Source: an uncultured Clostridia bacterium
GTDB taxonomy: Bacteria; Bacillota; Clostridia; UBA1381
Length of the DNA: 43,054 nucleotides
Direction of reading: 5' to 3'
Assembly: GCA_947626135.1 (NCBI GenBank)
Contig: CANQQZ010000007.1
Span: 1 to 43,054, forward strand
Position numbers and translations under genes: made by a program. Positions 31,864 to 39,341 of the stretch are shown here, piece after piece. Numbering within the stretch: the stretch's first letter is position 1; each line of letters opens with the position of its first letter. The notes under the pieces were generated by a model that ran no database searches, was not told the origin of the DNA, and saw nothing but the letters and a program-made list of their open reading frames with translations.

Positions 31864-33648
31864 ATGCGTGCAATTAAAGATAAAAGAGCTGAAAAAACAA
31901 AATCATTTATGGGCAATGTAGCCATAGTGCTTTTTGCGCAGCTTGCCGTCAAGATTTTGGGTCTGGTATACAGAGTTGTGCTTACCAATATTGACGGCTT
32001 CGGCGACGCAGGCAACGGATTTTACACAGCGGGATTTCAGGTATACACGGTACTTCTCGCCGTATCATCGGTGGGCATACCCAACGCGATAGCGAAAATG
32101 GTATCGGAGCGCGCCGCTCTCAACGATTACAAGGGCGCTCATAACATCTTCAAATCCTCATTTATACTGTTTGCCGGAATCGGCGCCGGGTGCGCGCTGC
32201 TGCTTTATTTCGGTGCGGATTTTGTATCGACATACATAATCGGCAATTCCGAAATTCAATATGTAATGCGCGCGCTCGCGCCGTCCATATTCTTCGTGTG
32301 CGTGTCGTCGGTAATACGCGGATATTTCCAGGGATTAAGTGACATGAATGCGACAAGCCGCTCGCAGATTCTGGAACAGGTTTTTAAAAGCGGTCTGACT
32401 ATACTTTTCGTTATATTGACGGTCGGCTCGATGCCTTTGATAATGGAGCTTTTGTCGCGCGGCTTCCTGCTTTCCGACACGCTTTATTATACCGAGACGG
32501 TAAACGGCGCGGAAATAACAAAGACACTTCCGGAAATTATGGCTGCGTGGGCGAATCTGGCGAGCTCCGCGGCAACGCTCATATCCTTCGGATATCTTGT
32601 ACTGTTCTATCTGCGCAGGAAAGACGGTCTGGATGAAAAAAAACGTCAGTCTGCCGTACAATCGCTCAACGAGTCCACCGGTCATATTATGAAATCGGTT
32701 CTCATGCTGTCTATACCCATATCTCTCGCGTCTATTGTCACCGCCGTAAACCGCGTAATTGACACCGCCACGATAACCCGCGGCATAGAAATTGCGTTTG
32801 CGGGAGGCATTCCCGCATACGCCGGCAATCCGGCGATTCCAGACCCGACCGTCAAGCAGCTCAGCGATTACGCTATCGTTTTAGCTGGCAGACTGTCCAA
32901 AAGCGACACTATAATTAATATGCCGCTTGCACTGAACGTCGCGTTTTCAACCGTCCTTGTGCCTTCAATAGCCGGAGCGCTCGCAAAGGGAGACAAAAAT
33001 GAGGCAAGCGGCAAAATAACCTATTCGTTCCTTATATCCATTCTCCTTATATTGCCTTGCGTTATAGGGCTTATAGTGCTTGCCGAGCCTATCTACAAGC
33101 TGCTTTATCCCGCCGCGTCGCTCGGTTCCGACCTGCTTGCTCTTATGGCTATATCGCTTATATTCAGCGCGCTGTTCCAAACGATGTCCGGGGCTCTTCA
33201 GGGCATGGGAAAGGTATTCTCTCCCGCCGTGGGACTGATAGTGGGATGCGTTATAAAAATCGTTTTAAATCTTATCCTGATACGCCAGCCTGCCATAAAT
33301 ATCTACGGCGCGGCTATAAGCTCTATAATATGTCAGTTCGCGGCGTTTGTGATATGCTATGCTATACTGTCGCGTCATCTGACGATAGGTATTTCATTTA
33401 AAAAATATATTTTAAAGCCGCTTATTGCCGGAACGGCAATGGGCGCCGCGGCATGGCTCGTATACAATGCCGCATATGCAGCCGCGGGCAAAAACATAAT
33501 AGCAGTGCTTTCAGCCATCTTAACGGCTGTAATCGTTTATTTTGTTCTGCTGTTCGCGCTTAAAATACTAAACGAGAACGAAATTAAAATGCTTCCCGGC
33601 GGAAGCAAGCTTTACAGCCTGCTGGTAAAAATGAAAATTTATAAATAA
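31864..33648 (+). CDS. SpoVB/MurJ-like MOP-superfamily lipid flippase
   Basis: A 594-residue protein with about 14 membrane segments. The family opening FMGNVAIVLFAQLAVKILGLVYRV and the SSVIRGYFQGLSDMNATSRSQILEQ segment match the SpoVB/YtgP group of polysaccharide-type flippases, which move lipid-linked wall precursors across the membrane in growth or spore cortex synthesis. Two stretches (about 195-225 and 315-335) are extra loops. The ATG at 31864 is chosen because AAAGAGG lies 8 bases upstream; the TTG six codons earlier overlaps that site. A role in vegetative wall synthesis versus sporulation cannot be decided from sequence. Confidence 0.88.
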   Translation: MRAIKDKRAEKTKSFMGNVAIVLFAQLAVKILGLVYRVVLTNIDGFGDAGNGFYTAGFQVYTVLLAVSSVGIPNAIAKMVSERAALNDYKGAHNIFKSSFILFAGIGAGCALLLYFGADFVSTYIIGNSEIQYVMRALAPSIFFVCVSSVIRGYFQGLSDMNATSRSQILEQVFKSGLTILFVILTVGSMPLIMELLSRGFLLSDTLYYTETVNGAEITKTLPEIMAAWANLASSAATLISFGYLVLFYLRRKDGLDEKKRQSAVQSLNESTGHIMKSVLMLSIPISLASIVTAVNRVIDTATITRGIEIAFAGGIPAYAGNPAIPDPTVKQLSDYAIVLAGRLSKSDTIINMPLALNVAFSTVLVPSIAGALAKGDKNEASGKITYSFLISILLILPCVIGLIVLAEPIYKLLYPAASLGSDLLALMAISLIFSALFQTMSGALQGMGKVFSPAVGLIVGCVIKIVLNLILIRQPAINIYGAAISSIICQFAAFVICYAILSRHLTIGISFKKYILKPLIAGTAMGAAAWLVYNAAYAAAGKNIIAVLSAILTAVIVYFVLLFALKILNENEIKMLPGGSKLYSLLVKMKIYK

Positions 33649-33672
33649 ATATAAAAAAATCCAAAAAAACTG

Positions 33673-33701
33673 TTGATTTTTTTCAGCCGATATGTTATGA
33701 T
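33673..33701 (+). promoter_or_regulatory. Promoter of rpsB-tsf
   Basis: TTGATT (33673-33678) and TATGAT (33696-33701) are 17 bp apart. Transcription would start near 33707-33710, giving a leader of about 107 bases before rpsB. Confidence 0.6.
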
Positions 33702-33709
33702 AATTCGGT

Positions 33710-33811
33710 ATGAAAATACACACATACGCGGATTTCGTTTGGTTTGCCCTTTTGCCGGGGTTCATTCGGGAGCTGATGCGTATGGAGGAAATAAAACAAT
33801 CAGGAGGATAA
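33710..33811 (+). CDS. Possible 33-residue leader ORF before rpsB
   Basis: An open frame of 33 codons fills almost the whole rpsB leader. It begins [12 protein letters not shown], has a hydrophobic middle ([11 protein letters not shown]) and ends in EEIKQSGG. Its last codons contain the AGGAGG of rpsB, and its TAA stop lies 4 bases before the rpsB ATG. The ATG falls within about three bases of the predicted transcription start, so it would be leaderless or nearly so. Internal in-frame ATGs at 33776 and 33782 are alternatives; GGGAG lies 9 bases before 33782. It could be a coupling or regulatory ORF, or chance. Confidence 0.35.
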   Translation: MKIHTYADFVWFALLPGFIRELMRMEEIKQSGG

Positions 33812-33815
33812 AAAA

Positions 33816-34568
33816 ATGGCAAACATTATTTCAATGAAGCAGCTTTTGGAAGCCGGCGTTCATTTCGGACATCAGACAAGAAGATGGAATCCCAAAATGG
33901 CTGAGTACATCTTCACGGAGAGAAACGGTATTTATATTATCGATCTCCAAAAAACAGTAAAGAAGATTGAGGAGGCGTATTATTTCATACGTGAAATCGC
34001 TGCCTCCGGCGAGGACATTCTCTTTGTCGGCACAAAGAAGCAGGCTCAGGACTCGATCAAAGAGGAAGCCGAGCGCGTAGGCATGTATTACGTTAACGCA
34101 AGATGGCTCGGCGGAATGCTTACAAACTTTAAGACCATTCAGCAAAGAATTAACCGTCTTGCTCAAATCAACAAAATGGAGGAGGATGGCACATTCGATA
34201 TGCTTCCGAAAAAAGAGGTCATCAAGCTCAAGCTCCAGCGTGATAAGCTTGAAAAATATCTCGGCGGAATTAAGGATATGAAGAAGCTCCCCGGGGCTAT
34301 GTTCGTTGTCGATCCCCGCAAGGAAAAAATCGCAATTTCCGAAGCGCATAAGCTCGGCATTCCCGTTGTCGCTATCGTGGATACAAACTGCGATCCCGAT
34401 GAGGTTGATTATGTTATTCCCGGCAATGACGACGCTATCCGCGCCGTAAAGCTTATCGCGTCTACAATGTCAAACGCTATAATTGAAGGCAGACAGGGCG
34501 AGGACGCTCTCATTCAGCAGACGGCGGAGGAAGCGGAGGAGTCCGCGGAAGCTCCCGCTGAGGAATAA
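33816..34568 (+). CDS. rpsB: 30S ribosomal protein S2
   Basis: A 250-residue ribosomal protein of the small subunit. [22 protein letters not shown] is the classic opening, and [18 protein letters not shown] and [28 protein letters not shown] are further S2 signatures. The C-terminus is an acidic, Ala/Glu-rich tail, common in Gram-positives. AGGAGG lies 8 bases before the ATG. It is followed 36 bases later by tsf, the conserved order. Confidence 0.99.
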   Translation: MANIISMKQLLEAGVHFGHQTRRWNPKMAEYIFTERNGIYIIDLQKTVKKIEEAYYFIREIAASGEDILFVGTKKQAQDSIKEEAERVGMYYVNARWLGGMLTNFKTIQQRINRLAQINKMEEDGTFDMLPKKEVIKLKLQRDKLEKYLGGIKDMKKLPGAMFVVDPRKEKIAISEAHKLGIPVVAIVDTNCDPDEVDYVIPGNDDAIRAVKLIASTMSNAIIEGRQGEDALIQQTAEEAEESAEAPAEE

Positions 34569-34604
34569 TTACAGATTCAGAATTTAACCGGAGGAATATA
34601 TAAA

Positions 34605-35501
34605 ATGGCAATTTCAGCAAAAATCGTTAAAGAATTAAGAGAAATGACAGGCTGCGGCATGATGGACTGCAAAAAGGCGCTTACCGAAACGGACGGCGAC
34701 ATGGACAAAGCAATCGAGTACCTGAGAGAAAACGGTCTTGCCAAAGCCGCAAAAAAAGCCGGCAGAGTAGCCGCGGAGGGCGTTGTTTTCGCGTATACCG
34801 AAGGCAAGGTTTCCGTTGTCGTTGAGGTTAACGCCGAAACGGACTTCGTTGCGAAAAACGAGCAGTTTATTGATTTCGTAAAAACCGTGGCAAAGGCTGT
34901 CGCGGATGCCGCTCCCGCTGATGTTGAGGCATTAAAGGCTGTTGAGGTCGACGGAACGACAATAGGCGATATGCTCACCGAAAAGATTGCCACTATAGGC
35001 GAGAATATGAATATCAGACGTTTTGTACGCTATGAGGGCGACTGCGTAACATATATTCACGGCGGCGGCAAAATCGGCGTCATTGTCAGATTTGATACCG
35101 ATGTTGCGGATAAGGACGGCTTTGAAGCAATGGGTAAGGACGTCTGCATGCAGATTGCCGCTATGAGCGCGCCGTATCTTAACCGCGAAAGCGTACCTGA
35201 GGACGTTGTTGAGCATGAGAAGGAAATTCTGACAGTTCAGGCAATGAACGAAGGAAAGCCGGAAGCTATCGCAAAGAAAATGGTTATGGGCAGAATTAAT
35301 AAATTCTACAAGGAAAACTGTCTCCTTGAGCAGGAGTTTGTTAAGGACGGAGACCTTAGCGTTAAGCAGTATATCGATAACGCAGCCAAAGCATTGGGCG
35401 GCACGGCTTCTCTTGTTGAATACGCGCGTCTTGAAAAGGGCGAGGGCATTGAAAAGAAAGAAGAGGATTTCGCCGCTGAAGTCGCTTCGATGATTAAATA
35501 A
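34605..35501 (+). CDS. tsf: Elongation factor Ts
   Basis: A 298-residue guanine nucleotide exchange factor for EF-Tu. VKELREMTGCGMMDCKKAL and the following UBA-like domain with AIEYLRENGLAKAAKKAGR are diagnostic; VVEVNAETDFVAKNEQF is the core EF-Tu-contact motif, and MGRINKFYKENCLLEQEFVKD lies in the C-terminal dimerisation region. GGAGG precedes the ATG. It is the last gene of the rpsB-tsf unit, ending at a strong terminator; frr and pyrH, often next in other Firmicutes, are absent. Confidence 0.99.
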   Translation: MAISAKIVKELREMTGCGMMDCKKALTETDGDMDKAIEYLRENGLAKAAKKAGRVAAEGVVFAYTEGKVSVVVEVNAETDFVAKNEQFIDFVKTVAKAVADAAPADVEALKAVEVDGTTIGDMLTEKIATIGENMNIRRFVRYEGDCVTYIHGGGKIGVIVRFDTDVADKDGFEAMGKDVCMQIAAMSAPYLNRESVPEDVVEHEKEILTVQAMNEGKPEAIAKKMVMGRINKFYKENCLLEQEFVKDGDLSVKQYIDNAAKALGGTASLVEYARLEKGEGIEKKEEDFAAEVASMIK

Positions 35502-35510
35502 TTTTTATAT

Positions 35511-35546
35511 AAAAACAGTCCGCCATTTCATGGCGGACTGTTTTTT
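35511..35546. terminator. Bidirectional terminator between tsf and dut
   Basis: AAAAACAGTCCGCCA, a 5-nt loop and TGGCGGACTGTTTTTT form a near-perfect stem with T runs on both strands. It serves both converging genes and touches the last bases of dut. Confidence 0.92.
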
Positions 35547-35982
35547 AAATTTTTCCCGTATGCCCGAAGCCTCCGGCTCCGCGGACCGTTTCGTCAAGCT
35601 CATCCGTTTCCTCGAAATCCACAGACGCAAACGGAATGATTATAAGCTGAGCTATCTTTTGCCGGGGGATAATTTCGCGCGTATGCGCACTGTCATTGTG
35701 CAGCGATACCATAATTTCTCCCCGGTAATCCGCATCGATCACTCCCGTACAATTCGCGGGACGCAGACCCTCCTTCAGGGATAATCCGCTCCGCGCAAAT
35801 ATTCCTCCGAAATATCCCTCCGGTACAGCTATGGAAACGCCGGTTTTTATCAGCTTCGTCTCCCCTGCCCCTATTTGCGTTTTTTCCGGCAGATCCGCGA
35901 ACAAATCATAGCCCGCGGAATATTCTGTGCCGCGTTCGGGGATTTTTGCCGTTTCGGTTAGCTTTTTTATTTTTATTTTCAT
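35545..35982 (-). CDS. dut: dUTP diphosphatase
   Basis: A 145-residue trimeric dUTPase that hydrolyses dUTP to dUMP and keeps uracil out of DNA. All five family motifs are visible: AGYDLFAD, RSGLSLKEG, GVIDADYRGEI, RQKIAQLII and the C-terminal arm RGAGGFGHTG. AAGGAGA lies about 7 bases before the ATG. It starts 28 bases after nrdG, so dNTP synthesis and dUTP clean-up share one transcript. Confidence 0.97.
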   Translation of the reverse strand: MKIKIKKLTETAKIPERGTEYSAGYDLFADLPEKTQIGAGETKLIKTGVSIAVPEGYFGGIFARSGLSLKEGLRPANCTGVIDADYRGEIMVSLHNDSAHTREIIPRQKIAQLIIIPFASVDFEETDELDETVRGAGGFGHTGKI

Positions 35983-36010
35983 AATTGGTTCTCCTTAACA
36001 TACGCGCCGT

Positions 36011-36502
36011 CTATTTTGCATGCAGCACGATTTTCCCGAGCGCGAGGCTTTCCCTCACATCTATAACCTTCTGGTTGGTGCTGCCGCGCCACGGCAGATT
36101 TACGTCACGCAGATCCCTGCGGTATTTTCCGTCGACTATGACGTCAATTTTATCAATGAAGCTGAGTTTTTTTATATCATCCCACTCATAACCGGTGTAA
36201 AGCCATATGGTTTTATTCGGGAATTTCCTGCGTATTTCAACGATCAGTCTCTCGATATCACCGCGGTTCTGCGGATGCAGCGGATCTCCGCCGGACAGGG
36301 TCACCCCGGATATATAGTCGCGTTCTAATTCCGTGAAAAGCTCGTTTTTTGCCTCTTCATCGAACAACAGACCGCAGTTTATATCCCACGTAACCGGATT
36401 TTGACATTCATCGCAGTGATGCTCGCAGCCGGACACCCAAAGCACAACACGCAGCCCGTCGCCGTTGAGCATATCATCCTTCGTTATGTTATGATATTTC
36501 AT
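36011..36502 (-). CDS. nrdG: Anaerobic ribonucleotide reductase activase NrdG
   Basis: A 163-residue radical SAM enzyme that generates the glycyl radical on NrdD. C26, C30 and C33 (GCEHHCDEC) form the cluster site, followed by NPVTWD, and VTLSGGDPLHPQNR is the SAM-binding segment. IWLYTGYEWDD and VIVDGKYRRDLRD are typical of NrdG. Its ATG overlaps the nrdD stop by one base (TAATG), so the pair is translationally coupled. Confidence 0.97.
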   Translation of the reverse strand: MKYHNITKDDMLNGDGLRVVLWVSGCEHHCDECQNPVTWDINCGLLFDEEAKNELFTELERDYISGVTLSGGDPLHPQNRGDIERLIVEIRRKFPNKTIWLYTGYEWDDIKKLSFIDKIDVIVDGKYRRDLRDVNLPWRGSTNQKVIDVRESLALGKIVLHAK

Positions 36503-38619
36503 TACATGCTTTTCCTTTCGGCAATCTCAGCCATTTTTGCCGCGTTCAGACGCGTGTCGCCTTTTACGCGCGAGTATGAGAGATAACCGTTCATTCGGTC
36601 GATTTTGGTCAGATTCCGGCTTCCGCATTTGGGACATACGTCCATTTCCAGCTCCTCGTGACCGCAATCGTCACAATACGCGAGCGATAAATTAACGCCT
36701 TCATAAAATCCCATCCTCATTGCGCGCCGTATGAGTGTGCGCACGGCGTCCTTATTATAGCTGACCGGATAACGGCAATACTGGATTTTTCCACCGTTTG
36801 AGAAATTCCAGAACCTGCTTTCTATATTCTGTTTCTCTATCGGCGTAATATCCTCTGTAACATGGCAGTGGAAGCTGTTTGATACATACGGTCTGTCGGA
36901 AACGTTTTCGACAATTCCGTATTTTTTCCTGTACTGCTCTATCTGAAGCCCACAAAGAGATTCGGCAGGCGTTCCGTATATGGCGTAAAGCTTGCCGTCC
37001 TCTTTCTTAAACTGCGCTATTTTATCGTTTATGTGCTCAAGCGTCTCAAGAGCGAACTGTCCGTCCTCCGCAAGTGATTTTTTATTGTGAAGCTGCTGGA
37101 GCTCATTTAACGCAGTAATTCCAAAGGAAGCCGTCGCGGATTTGAGAAGCGGCTTGATCTTATCGCGCAGCTTCAGATGACCGCCGTAAAAGCCGCCCTC
37201 GCAATATGCGAGCGGATTTGTCGATGCTCTCATTTCGCCCAGATAATCATATGTGCGCAAATGGAGGTTTCGTATAAGCTCGAGATAATAGTCAAGCACC
37301 TCGTAAAAATCACGGCTCTCCTGCTTAGCCTTTGAATAAATCATAGGCAGATGAAGTGACACGGCGCCTATATTAAATCTGCCGACAAATACGGGAGAAT
37401 CCTCTTCATCCGCCGGCTCTATACCGCCGCGCTCATACCACGGCGACAAAAACGCGCGGCACCCCATAGGCGATATGATCTTGCCGTATTTTTTATACAT
37501 TGACGGCACATACCCCTCGCCCGTAAGCGACAGCCAGTCGGGATACATAGTGCGCGAAGAGCATTCGATTCCCGCTTCAAAAACATCCTCCAGCTCTCCT
37601 CCCGGACCGTGGAGCTTTTCATCGTAGAGAAATACGATTTTCGGGAACAGCACAGGCTTCTTATGACCCGCCTTCCCCTGACCGTTCATATGAACCTTCA
37701 GCATCGAAATGGTAGCCATTTTTGCAAAACGTCCCGTTCCCGTGCCCGCCGTTACGGTAATAAACGGATAATCGCCGCGGCTGGATGAGACGGAATTGAA
37801 TTTATACTCCCAGCCCTGAAAGCCCTGTTCAAAATCACGCCGGACATCGGCTTCGGCAACCTCTTCCGCCTTCTCCGCGTCAAGTCCGAGCTTTGTATAT
37901 TTTTTTATATATTTTTTATATGATTTTTCCGCATACGGTTCCAGAATAAGCTCAACGTTCGGAACGGTAAATCCGCCGTACTGCTGCGACGCTGCCGAAA
38001 GAACTATATCCCCTATAACATCAAATGCCGTATCAAGCGTTTTGGGCTCATTGTACCAGAGATTGCCCATCTCAAAGCCGCCGGTAAGTACCGATTCGAC
38101 GTCGAACAGACAGCAATTCATCGTGTCGCGCCTCGCGGACATGTCGTGAATATAGATATATCCGTCGCGCGCCGCCTGCAATTCCTCGGTTGTAAGGAAA
38201 AACTTTTTGTAAAGCTCTTTATTCAGCTGATTAAATATCAGGCTGCGCTTCGTCGATACGAGCGCTGAATCGGTATTCGAATTTTCTTTGTCGCCTATAT
38301 ACATAATCGACTGGCTCTTTTTATATACCTCGTCGAGCATCTGAACAAAGTCCTGCTTGTAATTGCGATAATCCCTGTAGCTTTTCGCCACCTTCGGATT
38401 CACTCTCTCAAGAGCTCCTTCAACTATGTTATGCATTTCCGCGATGAGAATATTATCCTTCCCCATACGCCGCGCCTCGTCCTCCACAAACCTGCATATG
38501 AAGCTAAGCTCGTCATCCGTGAATTTGACAAGCGCTCTCGCCGCGCTTTTATTTACCGCCACGACCACCTTTTGGACGTTAAAATCCTCTCTTGTGTTAT
38601 CCTTTTTTATTACCTGCAT
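36502..38619 (-). CDS. nrdD: Anaerobic ribonucleoside-triphosphate reductase NrdD
   Basis: A 705-residue glycyl radical enzyme that makes dNTPs without oxygen. An ATP-cone at residues about 1-90 (VIKKDNTREDFNVQKVV) gives allosteric control; the barrel contains the expected cysteines (NCCLFD; ECSSRTMYPDW). The C-terminus has a CDDC...CPKC zinc site and the radical glycine G678 in RMNGYLSY. The ATG at 38619 is chosen because GGGGGAG lies about 11 bases upstream; the 20 codons before it begin with an unsupported TTG. It leads the nrdD-nrdG-dut operon behind a promoter with an NrdR-like box. Confidence 0.97.
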   Translation of the reverse strand: MQVIKKDNTREDFNVQKVVVAVNKSAARALVKFTDDELSFICRFVEDEARRMGKDNILIAEMHNIVEGALERVNPKVAKSYRDYRNYKQDFVQMLDEVYKKSQSIMYIGDKENSNTDSALVSTKRSLIFNQLNKELYKKFFLTTEELQAARDGYIYIHDMSARRDTMNCCLFDVESVLTGGFEMGNLWYNEPKTLDTAFDVIGDIVLSAASQQYGGFTVPNVELILEPYAEKSYKKYIKKYTKLGLDAEKAEEVAEADVRRDFEQGFQGWEYKFNSVSSSRGDYPFITVTAGTGTGRFAKMATISMLKVHMNGQGKAGHKKPVLFPKIVFLYDEKLHGPGGELEDVFEAGIECSSRTMYPDWLSLTGEGYVPSMYKKYGKIISPMGCRAFLSPWYERGGIEPADEEDSPVFVGRFNIGAVSLHLPMIYSKAKQESRDFYEVLDYYLELIRNLHLRTYDYLGEMRASTNPLAYCEGGFYGGHLKLRDKIKPLLKSATASFGITALNELQQLHNKKSLAEDGQFALETLEHINDKIAQFKKEDGKLYAIYGTPAESLCGLQIEQYRKKYGIVENVSDRPYVSNSFHCHVTEDITPIEKQNIESRFWNFSNGGKIQYCRYPVSYNKDAVRTLIRRAMRMGFYEGVNLSLAYCDDCGHEELEMDVCPKCGSRNLTKIDRMNGYLSYSRVKGDTRLNAAKMAEIAERKSM

Positions 38620-38696
38620 TAGTATCTCACTCCCCCGCGCACCGATTTTATCAGTTATATTTTCATTAAGCTTTCGCAATGTGATTTTATTTGAAA

Positions 38697-38755
38697 AACC
38701 ACAATATCTTGTGGTTTGCGTTTCATATTATACCACCTGTGTATAATGTTTTCAA
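38697..38755 (-). promoter_or_regulatory. nrdD promoter with NrdR-like boxes
   Basis: On the minus strand, TTGAAA (38750-38755) and TATAAT (38727-38732) are 17 bp apart. The palindrome AACCACAATATCTTGTGGTT (38697-38716), just past the predicted start point, resembles the NrdR box (ACACWATATWKTGT-like). A second, degenerate palindrome ATTATAC-N7-GTATAAT (38727-38747) lies about 31 bp upstream, the usual spacing of paired NrdR boxes, and covers the -10 and spacer. Confidence 0.65.
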
Positions 38756-38813
38756 TTACAAACAACTTACATTTAGTTACGGTTACATGACAAAAATAAA
38801 ATTTATGTTCCAT

Positions 38814-38842
38814 TTTACCGAATCTATGTTCGTATATATTCT
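38814..38842 (+). promoter_or_regulatory. Candidate promoter before the 80-residue ORF
   Basis: TTTACC (38814-38819) and TATTCT (38837-38842) are 17 bp apart. This is a weak match and would leave a leader of about 100 bases. The rest of 38620-38949 is the nrdD leader and AT-rich sequence with several GTTAC repeats (about 38770-38787). Confidence 0.35.
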
Positions 38843-38949
38843 ACCATTTTTCATGAGCTGTGTCAACATATTTTACAAGCTTTATTAATTAAAAATCCGG
38901 CTAATAATATCGGATATAAGATTTTAAACACAATTTCGGAGGTATAAAA

Positions 38950-39192
38950 ATGGGAATAATTTTAGACGCGGTTTCAATTTTCATGTACGGAATATATGCC
39001 GATTTTTATCGGCGTACTTTTGAATATGACCTGAAAAAAAGATTTCTTTCGGGCATGAGCATATCCTGTCCGCATTTAACCGCGAAATCCAATAAAATCT
39101 ATCGTATTCACAGCAGATTAAAGAATATGGAACGGGAATTCCAACGCAAAATTTATATAAAATATCAAAAAGTTACAGACTATTCAATCTGA
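38950..39192 (+). CDS. Unrecognised 80-residue protein
   Basis: Not recognised. The frame has a strong ribosome binding site, GGAGG with 7 bases to the ATG, which supports real translation. The first ~20 residues are hydrophobic (MGIILDAVSIFMYGIYADFY) and could be a membrane or amphipathic helix; the rest is very basic, with SCPHLTAKSNKIYRIHSR and a likely helix (LKNMEREFQRKIYIKYQ). It has two neighbours with different jobs (nrdD divergent, pyruvate:ferredoxin oxidoreductase downstream), and the latter has its own promoter, so context gives no function. Confidence 0.55.
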   Translation: MGIILDAVSIFMYGIYADFYRRTFEYDLKKRFLSGMSISCPHLTAKSNKIYRIHSRLKNMEREFQRKIYIKYQKVTDYSI

Positions 39193-39257
39193 TTTTAGTG
39201 CAAAATCCACAATATGGCAAATTTTATGCAAAAAATCATAAAAAATTGCTTCAAATC

Positions 39258-39299
39258 TTGATTTTGTCCAAGAAAAGTGATATTATATATACATGTATA
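39258..39299 (+). promoter_or_regulatory. Promoter of pyruvate:ferredoxin oxidoreductase
   Basis: TTGATT (39258-39263) and TATTAT (39281-39286) are 17 bp apart. The perfect 12-bp palindrome TATACATGTATA (39288-39299) covers the predicted start site and could be an operator. The leader is about 45 bases. Confidence 0.6.
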
Positions 39300-39341
39300 G
39301 TACAAATACACTACACTAATATTAAGGGAGGAAGAAAACAG

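Noticed and set aside
33568-33822. 84-codon minus-strand ORF over the rpsB leader
   Set aside because: It overlaps the flippase 3' end and the rpsB promoter in antisense, with no supporting start signal.
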